This document shows, in pieces, positions 32,406-41,314 of a stretch of 64,000 nucleotides of DNA. Both the position numbers and the translations under genes were made by a program. The notes below the pieces were generated by a model that worked only from the letters and a program-made list of their open reading frames with translations, had not been told where the DNA came from and did not search any database. Each line of letters begins with the position of its first letter. Within the stretch, counting starts at the first letter, position 1. The DNA is from Pontibacter ramchanderi (GTDB taxonomy: Bacteria > Bacteroidota > Bacteroidia > Cytophagales > Hymenobacteraceae): the NCBI RefSeq assembly GCF_002846395.1, contig NZ_PJMU01000003.1:620001-684000 (forward strand), given 5' to 3'.

Positions 32406-33515
32406 TTACCCTTGACTTAAGTCCAACTCCAGGCGCACAGCATAGCTTTCAGTATCGTCTTCCACCTCCAGGCTATACCTGTTCTCGTAGAGCAGCTCCA
32501 GGCGGCGACGCACGTTCTTCAGGCCGATGCCCGAGGCAAAGTCGCGGTTGCTGTCGCTGGCTTTCTCCAGGCATTTGCAGTTCTCGACCAGCACCACCAG
32601 GGTATGGCCCTGCACTTTCACATCTATCCGGATCCAGGCGTTTTTGGTTTCGGTGCTCACGCCATGCTTAAAGGCATTCTCCACAAAGGGCAGCAGCATC
32701 ATGGGTGCAATTTGCTTGCCGGCTATACCTCCCGACTCGGTATAAGTAATGTCCACGCGGTCGCCATAGCGGATGCGCTCCAGGGCAATGTAGTTCTGGA
32801 TGTAGTTCAGTTCCTTCTCCAGCGGCACCTTGGCGGCAGCGGCGTCATAGAGCATGTAGTCCATCAGGCCCGACAGTTTTAGCACCACCTCCGGCGCATT
32901 CTCTGACTTGCGGAGTGTGAGTGAGTACAGGCTGTTGAGCGTATTGAAGAGGAAGTGCGGGTGAATCTGGCCTTTCAGGAACTTGAGTTCCGCTTCCAGT
33001 TTGTCCTTTGCCAGCGACTGTGTGGCCTGCTGGTCGCGGTACCAGTTCTTAAGCAGGTATATCGCCGCCGACATCGACACCAAGTAGCCCAGGTTGACGA
33101 TGTTGCGCACAAAGCGGTAGAGCGTCAGGTTGTCGTTGGTGCAGGTGGTGGGGCAGATGAGCGGGTGGATGAGCAGCGGCATGAGCACGAACTGCATCAG
33201 GATGCCGATGGCGCCCATCATGAGAAGCAGGTATACGGCGAACTCCAGGTAGCGCTGCTGCAGCAGGTATTGCGGCATCAGGAAGTACATGTTAAAATAC
33301 ACAAGCAGCATCTTGAAGGGCAGCTCGATGAGCTCGATCATGAAGGCATTGTAGTAATCGTCGATGTAGCTTCCGTAGAGCAGACCGAAAAAGCACACGT
33401 ATACCGCCCAGAAGAGCAGGTGCAGCAGCAGTCTGTTTTGGGTGATGTTGCGCACATCCGGCAGACCTAAGCTCTTTACCTCCAGTTCACGCGACGCGTC
33501 CAGTTTTACTTCCAT
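32406..33515 (-). CDS. LytS/YehU-type sensor histidine kinase
   Basis: A 369-residue protein. Four hydrophobic segments lie in the first 165 residues, then a His_kinase domain starts: FLKGQIHPHFLFNTLNSLYS with the phosphorylated His near residue 187, and an ATP-binding domain with MLLPFVENAFKHGVS (N-box) and GIGLKNVRRRLELLY (G-box). It is the usual histidine kinase of LytTR systems in Bacteroidota and precedes the regulator gene on the same strand. The signal is unknown. Confidence 0.92.
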   Translation of the reverse strand: MEVKLDASRELEVKSLGLPDVRNITQNRLLLHLLFWAVYVCFFGLLYGSYIDDYYNAFMIELIELPFKMLLVYFNMYFLMPQYLLQQRYLEFAVYLLLMMGAIGILMQFVLMPLLIHPLICPTTCTNDNLTLYRFVRNIVNLGYLVSMSAAIYLLKNWYRDQQATQSLAKDKLEAELKFLKGQIHPHFLFNTLNSLYSLTLRKSENAPEVVLKLSGLMDYMLYDAAAAKVPLEKELNYIQNYIALERIRYGDRVDITYTESGGIAGKQIAPMMLLPFVENAFKHGVSTETKNAWIRIDVKVQGHTLVVLVENCKCLEKASDSNRDFASGIGLKNVRRRLELLYENRYSLEVEDDTESYAVRLELDLSQG

Positions 33516-34052
33516 CCTGCAAAGTTACGTTTTCTGCGCATCAAGTCCTTAACCGACAGGCGCTTTTAGACGAGCAGCTATACCTGCCACCCGAAGTGCA
33601 GCCCCGGCGCCGTGTACAGCCTGCGGGGTGCTATACCTGCTGTAAGGGTACGCAAAACGGTCGCTTGTCTAAAATTCAAACTTGCTGCTATGGTGATGCT
33701 TATACTTGCATCACTATCGGGGAAGACAGAGCCTCTGTAGTGCTGCATAGACATTTTTTCTGTGATTTCTTAAAAAACCACTGCTGGCTGCGAGTATCGG
33801 AGCTCCACCATCAGTGATTTGTTAGAGTGGTAAAAGGCGCTGCCGTAATGGTGGTGCCTTTTTCTTTTTTAAGGCATACGGCCTATCAAAATTATCCATA
33901 TATTCGTGTAGCACGATGCTCTTAGATAGTGCAAACACTTAGTCCCTCTTTGCATCACATTAACTATAGTGCAGATAGCAGAAGTAGATACTTCTGTTAG
34001 CAGGTGGCTGAGCCCGCAACTTGGAAACATTTTACTAACCAAAACACCCATC
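33516..34052. other. Gene-free region with a terminator-like hairpin
   Basis: 537 bases between divergent transcription units. It holds two TATACCTG motifs (near 33580 and 33632) and, at 33832-33865, a hairpin AAAAGGC...GCCTTTTT with a T-run. No convincing gene precedes the hairpin on the plus strand. The right half supplies the promoter region of the SDR gene; no TAnnTTTG match was found there. Confidence 0.5.
33832..33865 (+). terminator. Terminator-like hairpin without upstream gene
   Basis: AAAAGGC (33832-33838) pairs with GCCTTTT (33856-33862) and is followed by more T. It may end a small RNA or an unrecognised short gene. Confidence 0.5.
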
Positions 34053-34853
34053 ATGGCATATCCACAAGAAAACGTAGTATGGATAACGGGTGCTTCATCT
34101 GGCATTGGCAAAGCGATGGCCTTTGAGTGGGCAAGACTAGGCTATAAAGTAGTGCTTTCCGCCAGACGCAAAGAGCTACTGGATAAAGTGGCCAACGAGA
34201 TCAGGCAATCCGGTGGCGAAGCAGTGGCGATACCCTGTGATATCATGGAAGAGTCTGCTATCGAAAATGCCGTCCAGCAAATTATAGCTGCTTGGGGGCG
34301 TTTGGATGTGGTGGTAGCGAATGCAGGCTTTGGCTTGTTTGGGAGCCTTGAAAAGCTGACAGCCAAAGATTGGAACAGACAACTTCAAGGCAATGTGATA
34401 GGCTTAGCCTTAACAGTTAAATATGCCCTGCCACATTTAAAGAAAAACAAGGGAAGAATTGGTTTAGTGGGCAGCGTAGGGGCATTTCTTCCTAGTCCTA
34501 ATTTAGGCGCATACGGAGCTTCAAAGGCCGCTGTGCACTCTATCGGTCAGACATTGCAGGTTGAATTGATGGGCACAGGCGTGAGTTGCACCACGCTACA
34601 CCCTGGATTTGTGGAGTCGGAAATTGCCAGAACGGACAATGACGGCGTTTGGCATCCTGAACGACCAGACCCACGTCCGGCAAACCTCATTTGGCCGACT
34701 GATAAAGCTGCAAAAGTCATGGTAAAGGCTATTTTGAATCGGAAACGGAATTATGTTTTCACTGCACACGGCAAAGCATTCGTATGGTTACAACGCTGGT
34801 CTCCTGGATTAATGCGGTTCATCATTTCAAAAAGCCCAAAGCCAGATTCCTGA
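34053..34853 (+). CDS. Short-chain dehydrogenase/reductase
   Basis: A 266-residue SDR starting MAYPQENVVWITGASSGIGK. The cofactor motif is TGASSGIGK, the structural NAG is VANAGFGLFG, and the catalytic Ser-Tyr-Lys lies in LVGSVGAF ... LGAYGASKAAVH. The C-terminal extension is typical of classical SDRs that act on lipids or ketones. Codon use is more AT-rich than in the surrounding genes (TTA, AAA, CCT), hinting at later acquisition or low expression. An in-frame start at 33969 is rejected because it lacks homology-like sequence. Confidence 0.85.
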   Translation: MAYPQENVVWITGASSGIGKAMAFEWARLGYKVVLSARRKELLDKVANEIRQSGGEAVAIPCDIMEESAIENAVQQIIAAWGRLDVVVANAGFGLFGSLEKLTAKDWNRQLQGNVIGLALTVKYALPHLKKNKGRIGLVGSVGAFLPSPNLGAYGASKAAVHSIGQTLQVELMGTGVSCTTLHPGFVESEIARTDNDGVWHPERPDPRPANLIWPTDKAAKVMVKAILNRKRNYVFTAHGKAFVWLQRWSPGLMRFIISKSPKPDS

Positions 34854-34998
34854 CTAGACAAACCTGCACATGCAACGACCGCTTTGTGTCAGGTGAGCTG
34901 TAGTGCTTAAATTCAAGTGACTAATCAAGTATATTCCATACTTCGGCTGAAGCCTCGCGAGTCGTATATACCATCACCGTTGGCAAAGATCACAAGCT

Positions 34999-35667
34999 AT
35001 GAAGAAGGCAGCGTTCCCATTTGTTCTCCTAACGTTACTATTGGTAAGCGGCAGTGCGTTCGGACAGAGCCCGGAAGAAAAAATAAGACTTCATATTGCT
35101 CCCTTTAACTTCTTTGACCCGGTCACAGGGGTTCTGCAAGTCGGAGCCCAGAAGAATTTCAGTCAGCGATTCGCTTTGTCCCTGGACCACGGGTTTAGAA
35201 TGCAAACCTTCCGTAAACTCTTATCGGATGGCGAAAGCGATAGAAAGAACTACAAATACTCTAAAACTAAAGCAGAGCTAAAATATTTTGTTGGAAAAGG
35301 CAACCCGGTTACTTCTTCATACCTGTCCATGGAGGCCATGTATTTCCCGCAGAGCTATAGAAAGGAGAATGCATACCTGATCAGAAACGAGCAGCATTAT
35401 AGGTATACGACTTCGCAGATAGACAGGACGGTTTGGGTAACAAGCTTGAAGTACGGCATAGAGGTCAGGTTCAGCAGCTTTGTGCTCGACCATTTCTTCG
35501 GACTGGGCCTGAGGCGCCTTTCGATTGCCCACCAACCTTCCGATTTACAAGAGGCTGAATTTTATGAAGAAACCGATGTGTGGTTTCCGCCCCTTGATCG
35601 AAATGAAGGCGTCTTCTACCGTCCGCATGTAGCAATGGGGCTAAAAGTGGGGTACATTTTGAAATAA
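34999..35667 (+). CDS. Secreted hypothetical protein, possible outer-membrane beta-barrel
   Basis: A 222-residue product with a signal peptide (KKAAFPFVLLTLLLVSGSAF, cleavage after GQ). The mature part consists of alternating polar and aromatic strands (IRLHIAPFNFFDPVTGVLQV, RFALSLDHGFRM, KYGIEVRFSSFVLDHFFGLG, GLKVGYILK) and ends in a terminal aromatic strand, as in small outer-membrane barrels of the DUF3575 type. The assignment is only by pattern. It is a single-gene unit. Confidence 0.6.
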   Translation: MKKAAFPFVLLTLLLVSGSAFGQSPEEKIRLHIAPFNFFDPVTGVLQVGAQKNFSQRFALSLDHGFRMQTFRKLLSDGESDRKNYKYSKTKAELKYFVGKGNPVTSSYLSMEAMYFPQSYRKENAYLIRNEQHYRYTTSQIDRTVWVTSLKYGIEVRFSSFVLDHFFGLGLRRLSIAHQPSDLQEAEFYEETDVWFPPLDRNEGVFYRPHVAMGLKVGYILK

Positions 35668-35790
35668 TACTTTTACCAACAACATAGGTATAGCATTTTT
35701 TCCGACGCCATACCTATCCTGTTTTCTCAGAAGGTGATTGCCTACCTGAAAAAGTAAAATCTAACGCAATACAACAAAACCAACAGGTAT

Positions 35791-36222
35791 ATGAAACGAC
35801 TTAACTTACTGCTCCTCCTGTTCCTGCCCTTTCTGTTTGCCTGCAAAGATGATTGCGAAGGTATAGACTGCTTGTCGGACGAGGCTTTTGCCTTCACCAT
35901 AAAGTCTGCTGAAAACGGAGAGGACCTGCTGTTTGGCAACAACGCACAACTCGACCTGGATGACGTGGAGGTTTACTATATGCTAAACGGCACCAAACAG
36001 CCTGCTCAGTTTAAAGCTGAGGCCAATTACGTTGTAGTGACTTTGACTCCGGACGTAACGGCATATTACATTACCGCCCTGGACCAGACGGATACGATCA
36101 GGCTTGCCATTTCCAGTATCGGCCCATCCGAGTGCTGCCCACGGACTCAACAGGTAGAAGACCTCACCGTCAATAATAAGGCCCCGAACCAAGACAGCTG
36201 GGTGATCACGTTACAGCGGTAG
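35791..36222 (+). CDS. Small lipoprotein
   Basis: A 143-residue protein beginning MKRLNLLLLLFLPFLFACKD; the lipobox LFAC places the lipidated Cys at residue 18. The mature part has several further Cys (DCEGIDC, SECCP), probably disulfide-bonded in the periplasm, and is predicted to be beta-rich. No family recognised. The following 36223-36427 contain no gene. Confidence 0.65.
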   Translation: MKRLNLLLLLFLPFLFACKDDCEGIDCLSDEAFAFTIKSAENGEDLLFGNNAQLDLDDVEVYYMLNGTKQPAQFKAEANYVVVTLTPDVTAYYITALDQTDTIRLAISSIGPSECCPRTQQVEDLTVNNKAPNQDSWVITLQR

Positions 36223-36427
36223 ATCAGGTAATTGCCCCACGTTTTACTGCCTAACAACTTTCCTGATCTTAAGTTTGCGCCTGTCTCTATACTGGTCGCG
36301 CATTATTGCATTATGGTACAACTCTATCAACGCCTCAAGATCATTAAAAGCGATTCAGGTATACTAGCAACTGTCTGCTGCCCCCGCAAGCACTATAATT
36401 CATCATTAGTGCGACCAACCCCTCAAC

Positions 36428-36763
36428 TTACAAGAGCTCTTTGGCTGGGTCCCAAAACAGTTTCTCAAACTCCACCACCTGGTCGTTCTCTACCTTAATA
36501 CCCTCCTGCTCCAGCCGCTCCTGCATGGCGTTGGAGGCTTCGAAGTGCTGCTTGCCCGTGAGCATACCTACCCTGTTCACGACACGGTGCGCAGGTATGG
36601 CGGCAAAGGGCTGCGACGCGATCAGGGCCCAGCCCACCATGCGGGCCGATCCTTTGGAGCCCAGGTAACTGGCAATGGCGCCATAGGAGGTCACACGGCC
36701 TTCGGGTATGAGCCTAACCACCTCATACACATCCTCAAAAAAGTTTTTCTTGTTGTCGCTCAT
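36428..36763 (-). CDS. Alkyltransferase-like (ATL) DNA-binding protein
   Basis: About 111 residues from the ATG at 36761-36763 (MSDNKKNFFEDVYEVVRLIP); another ATG at 36775 adds four. It is the DNA-binding half of O6-alkylguanine-DNA alkyltransferase: YGAIASYLGSKGSARMVGWA is the helix-turn-helix, and the usual PCHR active site reads IPAHRVVN, so the acceptor Cys is replaced by Ala. ATL proteins bind alkylated guanine and hand it to nucleotide excision repair. It is a single-gene unit. Confidence 0.88.
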   Translation of the reverse strand: MSDNKKNFFEDVYEVVRLIPEGRVTSYGAIASYLGSKGSARMVGWALIASQPFAAIPAHRVVNRVGMLTGKQHFEASNAMQERLEQEGIKVENDQVVEFEKLFWDPAKELL

Positions 36764-36936
36764 GCCTTCCTTCATTTTCTTTTAAGCTTATTTTAAACCT
36801 CTGCAGCTGCCGTTTGTCTTACAATAGTATCAGTTGGTAGAGTTCATCTGCCACATGCTTTCTTATACCAAGGCAAGCATGTAAATTTAGTTGTTTTTTG
36901 CTGTTGTCTATACGTTAAATACAAATCGGAATTCTA

Positions 36937-36944
36937 TACCTTTG
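36937..36944 (+). promoter_or_regulatory. Putative -7 promoter element (TACCTTTG)
   Basis: Exact TAnnTTTG match, 35 bases before the efflux adaptor start. It overlaps a TATACCT motif. No clear -33 element. Confidence 0.45.
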
Positions 36945-36979
36945 AGGTTCAGATTACCAAATTCGAAGTTTAAATTTAA

Positions 36980-38068
36980 ATGAACAAAACTGTCAAAACC
37001 ATCCTTCTCCTGGTAGTCGCCGCCGTTGTGGGTTACCTGTTGTACAGCAAAGTGTTTACCGGAAGCGAAGAAGTGAAAGCAGCCGGGCCTACGGGCGGAC
37101 CGATGGCCCAGAAAGTGGCCGTGGACGTGTTCGTGGTCTCTCCCACCGCTTTCCAGAACAAGATCACTTCCACCGGTTCCGTTATACCCAACGAGGATGT
37201 AGAGCTGCGCAGCGAAATATCCGGCCGCGTTACAGCCATCAACTTCAAAGAGGGCAGCCAGGTGAAGAAAGGACAGCTCCTGATGACAGTAAACGACGCC
37301 GACCTGCGCGCCCAACTGGCCAAGCTGCAATCGAACCAGAAGCTCTACCGCGAAATGGAGGAGCGCCAGCGCACCCTGCTGGAGAAAGAATACATCAGCC
37401 GCCAGGAGTACGACCAGGTGAGCAACCAGCTCGCCACTGCCACCGCCGACATACAGGCCCTGCGTGCCACCCTCGACAAAGCCTACGTGCGTGCGCCGTT
37501 TGATGGCGTGATCGGTCTGCGCCAGGTGAGCGAGGGTAGCTACGTGACCCCAACCACCCCTGTAGCCCGCATCGTGGACATCAGCCCCGTGAAAATCGAC
37601 TTTTCTATACCTGGCCGCTACAGCCAGTCCGTGAAAGTGGGCGACAAAATCACCTTTACTTCAGAAGGAAGCGCAGATCGGTACGAGGCTACCATCTATG
37701 CCGTGCAGCCAAACATAGACCCGGCTACACGCACCCTGCAGCTTCGCGCGTTATATGACAACAAGAACCAGGAGATCAAACCAGGCGCATTCGTTCGGGT
37801 GGAGCTGAGTCTGGAGGACATGGACGAGGCCATCCTGATCCCGACCGAGTCTATCATACCAGAGGCAACGGGCCATAAGATCTTCCTGGCGAAGAGCGGC
37901 AAGGCCCAGCCTAAAATGGTGAAGATCGGCCAGCGCTCCGAGACTTTGATCCAGATCATCGAAGGCGTAGAGCCGGGTGACACCATCATCAGTTCAGGTA
38001 TACTGCAGGCCCGTCCCGGCTCTGACCTGAATATCAGAAGAGTGACAACCTCGGGAGAGGCGCAATAA
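36980..38068 (+). CDS. RND efflux periplasmic adaptor (membrane fusion protein)
   Basis: A 362-residue protein with one N-terminal membrane anchor or signal (TVKTILLLVVAAVVGYLLYS). The lipoyl half-motifs are ISGRVTAINFKEGSQVKKGQ (about 75-95) and VRAPFDGVIGLRQVSEGSYV (about 170-190), with a coiled-coil hairpin between them (LQSNQKLYREMEERQRTLLE). It joins the RND pump to the outer-membrane channel. First gene of a three-gene operon, followed by the pump after 82 bases. Confidence 0.93.
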   Translation: MNKTVKTILLLVVAAVVGYLLYSKVFTGSEEVKAAGPTGGPMAQKVAVDVFVVSPTAFQNKITSTGSVIPNEDVELRSEISGRVTAINFKEGSQVKKGQLLMTVNDADLRAQLAKLQSNQKLYREMEERQRTLLEKEYISRQEYDQVSNQLATATADIQALRATLDKAYVRAPFDGVIGLRQVSEGSYVTPTTPVARIVDISPVKIDFSIPGRYSQSVKVGDKITFTSEGSADRYEATIYAVQPNIDPATRTLQLRALYDNKNQEIKPGAFVRVELSLEDMDEAILIPTESIIPEATGHKIFLAKSGKAQPKMVKIGQRSETLIQIIEGVEPGDTIISSGILQARPGSDLNIRRVTTSGEAQ

Positions 38069-38150
38069 GGCCACAGGCTGTGCCGCATTTGTTGGGTAGG
38101 AGTATAATATAAGTCAGTTTCCGCCGGAGACTGTTTAGCATGAGCGATTT

Positions 38151-41100
38151 ATGGCAAGTTTATCAGATATAAGTATCAAACGCCCGGTGCTCGCCATTGT
38201 GATGAGCATTACCATCATGGTGTTCGGGTTTATCGGCATCACGTACCTGGGCGTGCGCGAGTACCCAAGCGTTGACCCGCCCATCGTAAACGTTTCGACG
38301 AGCTACGCAGGCGCCAATGCCGAGACCATCGAATCCGAGATCACCGAGCCGCTCGAGGAATCGATCAACGGTATTGCAGGTATACGCACGCTTACATCGA
38401 CCAGTAGCGAGGGCAGCAGCAACATTACGGTAGAATTTGGCCTGGACGTAGACCTGGAAGCAGCCGCAAACGACGTGCGCGACCGGGTGGCCAGGGCTCA
38501 GCGCCGCTTGCCAGAGGATGCCGAACCTCCCACTGTATCCAAAGCAGATGCCGACGCCAACCCGATCATCTTTTTAGGTATACGCAGCGAAACCCGCTCC
38601 CTGCTCGACCTGTCAGACATTGGCCAGAACGTGTTCAAAGAGCAGTTGCAGACGATCCCGGGCGTGAGTGCCATCAACATCTGGGGTGATAAGCGCTACT
38701 CCATGCGCCTCTGGATGGACCCTGACAAGCTTTCGGCTTTGCGGGTAACACCACTGGAAGTGCGCGATGCCCTGGCCCGTCAGAACGTTGAGCTGCCATC
38801 GGGTAGCATCGAAGGCGCCACCACGGAGCTCTCTGTCAGAACCATGGGCCGTATCTCCACACCAGAGGAATTCAATAACCTGATTGTAAGAGAGGATGCC
38901 AACAGACTGATCCGTTTCCGTGACATTGGCTATGCACAGCTGGCTCCTGAAAACGAAAAGACCGTGCTGCGTTATAACGGCATCCCGATGATCGGTGTCG
39001 TGATCATCCCGCAGCCGGGCACTAACCAGATCGAGATCGCCGACGAATTCTACCGACGACTGGAGTTCATCAAAAAAGATATACCCGAGGACCTGGAACT
39101 GACCATTGGCTTTGATAACTCGCAATATGTAAGAGACTCTATTGCCGAGGTGCAGGAAACCATCTTTGTTGCCTTTGGTCTGGTAGTGGTAGTAATCTTC
39201 CTGTTCCTGCGCGACTGGCGCTCCACTATCATCCCGATCGTGGCTATACCTGTCTCGCTGGTGGGTACTTTCTTCATCATGTACGTGATGGGCTTCTCTA
39301 TTAACGTGCTGACGCTGCTGGGTATCGTGCTGGCCATCGGCCTGGTGGTGGATGATGCCATTGTGATGCTAGAGAACATCTACTCGCGGATAGAGGATGG
39401 GCAGGAACCAATGAAGGCAGCCAAGAAAGGGGCCAGTGAGATTTACTTTGCCATTATCTCCACTACCGTTGCCCTCGCGGCCGTGTTCATGCCGGTTGCC
39501 TTCCTCGAAGACACGACCGGCCGACTTTTCCGGGAATTTGGTATTGTGGTGGCAGGCTCTGTGATCATCTCCTCGTTCGTATCGCTCACACTCACACCGA
39601 TGATGTCGTCACGGATGCTGAAGCAGCGTGAGCAGCCGAACTGGTTCTACCGCAAAACAGAGCCGTTTTTCACCTCCCTCACCAATATCTACAGAAATAG
39701 CCTCAACAGTTTCCTTGCTTACCGTTGGGTAGCTTTCGTGCTGATCATTTTATCTGCCGGCATTATCTGGTGGCAGTTCTCAACGCTGCAATCAGAACTG
39801 ACTCCGGAGGAAGACCGAAGCGGGCTTCGCATACAGACAACTGGTCCGGAAGGAGCCTCTTTCGAGTTTATGGACCGCTACATGAACGAACTGTCAGCGC
39901 TGGTAAATGACTCGGTGCAGGGCATCAGCAGCATGACGACCATGACGCGTAACTCCAACTCGGGCTTCATTCGTTTGCGCCTGGTAGACCCGTCTGAGCG
40001 GGACCTGACACAACAGCAGATTGTGGAGCAGCTCCCTGCCCTGCTTAACCAGGTGCCTGGCGCCCGTGCCTTTGCCGCCGGCGACAAAGGCCTGGGGGGT
40101 GGCCGTGGTGCCGGTCAGCCAGTGCAGTATGTGGTGCAGGCGCAAAGTATGGCAAAACTACGCGAGATCATCCCTCCTTTCCTGGATGCAGCCCGCCAGG
40201 ACCCGGCTTTCAACTTCGTGGATGTTAACCTCAAGTTCAACAAACCGGAACTGCGTGTGGAGATCGACCGTGAGAAAGCCCTGTCGATGGGTGTGAGTGT
40301 GCGGGACGTGGCCCAGACCATGCAGCTTGGACTGAGCGGTCAGCGCTTCGGTTACTTTGTGCGCGGCGGTAAGCAGTACCAGATTCTGGGACAGGTGGCC
40401 CGCGAAAATCGCAGCCAGCCACTTGACCTGCGCACCCTCTATGTTAAAAACAATGCTGGCGAGCTGATACAGCTGGACAACCTGGTTGAGTTGAAAGAAG
40501 AAAGCTCTTCGCCTCAGATCTACCGCTTCAACCGTTTTGCTGCCGCTACCTTCAGTGCCACGCTCAACAAGGGCTACACCATCGGCAATGGTATTGAGGC
40601 CATGGACGTTATCGCGAAAGACGTTTTGGATGAAACTTTCCAGACATCGCTTACCGGGCAGTCCAGAGACTTCCAGGAGAGCTCGGGCAGTTTGATGTTC
40701 GCCTTCCTGCTGGCGCTTGGTTTGATCTACCTGGCCCTGGCTGCCCAGTTCGAAAGCTTCCGCGACCCAATTATCATCATGTTCACGGTGCCGCTGGCCC
40801 TGGCAGGTGCACTGCTTAGCTTGTGGTTCTATGACCAGACGCTCAACATCTTCAGCCAGATCGGTATGATCATGCTGGTGGGTCTGGTGACCAAAAACGG
40901 TATCCTGCTGGTGGAATTCGCCAACCAGAAAAAAGAACAGGGCCTGAACAAGTTGGAAGCCGCCAGAGAAGCTGCCGTGTCGCGTTTCCGCCCGATCCTG
41001 ATGACAAGTTTGTCGACTATATTAGGTACCCTCCCTATCGCGCTGGCGCTCGGCACCGGTTCCGAAAGCCGTGTTTCGATGGGTATAGCTGTAGTGGGTG

Positions 41101-41261
41101 GTCTAATCCTGGCCACAGGCCTTACGCTTTACATCATTCCGGCTATCTATTCTTACTTCTCGTCAGCAGAGGCCAACGTTGCCCTGATGCCCGATAAGGA
41201 AGAACAGCACATGGGTAAGCATGCACGCAAGCAGGAAAGGGAGCCTGCTTTAAGCAAATAG
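38151..41261 (+). CDS. RND (HAE1-type) multidrug efflux pump
   Basis: A 1036-residue inner-membrane protein with 12 predicted helices and two large periplasmic loops. Helix 1 is KRPVLAIVMSITIMVFGFIG; the proton-relay Asp pair occurs in VLAIGLVVDDAIVMLENIY (helix 4), as in AcrB. The second half repeats the pattern (IGMIMLVGLVTKNGILLVEF). It exports hydrophobic compounds using the proton gradient. Substrates are unknown. The stop is followed by the TolC gene after 53 bases. This gene has very few AGGTATA motifs for its length. Confidence 0.95.
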   Translation: MASLSDISIKRPVLAIVMSITIMVFGFIGITYLGVREYPSVDPPIVNVSTSYAGANAETIESEITEPLEESINGIAGIRTLTSTSSEGSSNITVEFGLDVDLEAAANDVRDRVARAQRRLPEDAEPPTVSKADADANPIIFLGIRSETRSLLDLSDIGQNVFKEQLQTIPGVSAINIWGDKRYSMRLWMDPDKLSALRVTPLEVRDALARQNVELPSGSIEGATTELSVRTMGRISTPEEFNNLIVREDANRLIRFRDIGYAQLAPENEKTVLRYNGIPMIGVVIIPQPGTNQIEIADEFYRRLEFIKKDIPEDLELTIGFDNSQYVRDSIAEVQETIFVAFGLVVVVIFLFLRDWRSTIIPIVAIPVSLVGTFFIMYVMGFSINVLTLLGIVLAIGLVVDDAIVMLENIYSRIEDGQEPMKAAKKGASEIYFAIISTTVALAAVFMPVAFLEDTTGRLFREFGIVVAGSVIISSFVSLTLTPMMSSRMLKQREQPNWFYRKTEPFFTSLTNIYRNSLNSFLAYRWVAFVLIILSAGIIWWQFSTLQSELTPEEDRSGLRIQTTGPEGASFEFMDRYMNELSALVNDSVQGISSMTTMTRNSNSGFIRLRLVDPSERDLTQQQIVEQLPALLNQVPGARAFAAGDKGLGGGRGAGQPVQYVVQAQSMAKLREIIPPFLDAARQDPAFNFVDVNLKFNKPELRVEIDREKALSMGVSVRDVAQTMQLGLSGQRFGYFVRGGKQYQILGQVARENRSQPLDLRTLYVKNNAGELIQLDNLVELKEESSSPQIYRFNRFAAATFSATLNKGYTIGNGIEAMDVIAKDVLDETFQTSLTGQSRDFQESSGSLMFAFLLALGLIYLALAAQFESFRDPIIIMFTVPLALAGALLSLWFYDQTLNIFSQIGMIMLVGLVTKNGILLVEFANQKKEQGLNKLEAAREAAVSRFRPILMTSLSTILGTLPIALALGTGSESRVSMGIAVVGGLILATGLTLYIIPAIYSYFSSAEANVALMPDKEEQHMGKHARKQEREPALSK

Positions 41262-41314
41262 TATCTGAAATCTAATCTCTGACGCTAAGATTTAAAACTT
41301 TGCATTCTAAAATA

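Noticed and set aside
33596..33817. 73-codon frame before the hairpin at 33832
   Set aside because: Cys- and Arg-rich random-looking composition without start signals; treated as non-coding.
33516..34052. Possible riboswitch in a long gap
   Set aside because: No conserved riboswitch core was recognisable by eye; only a simple terminator-like hairpin is present.
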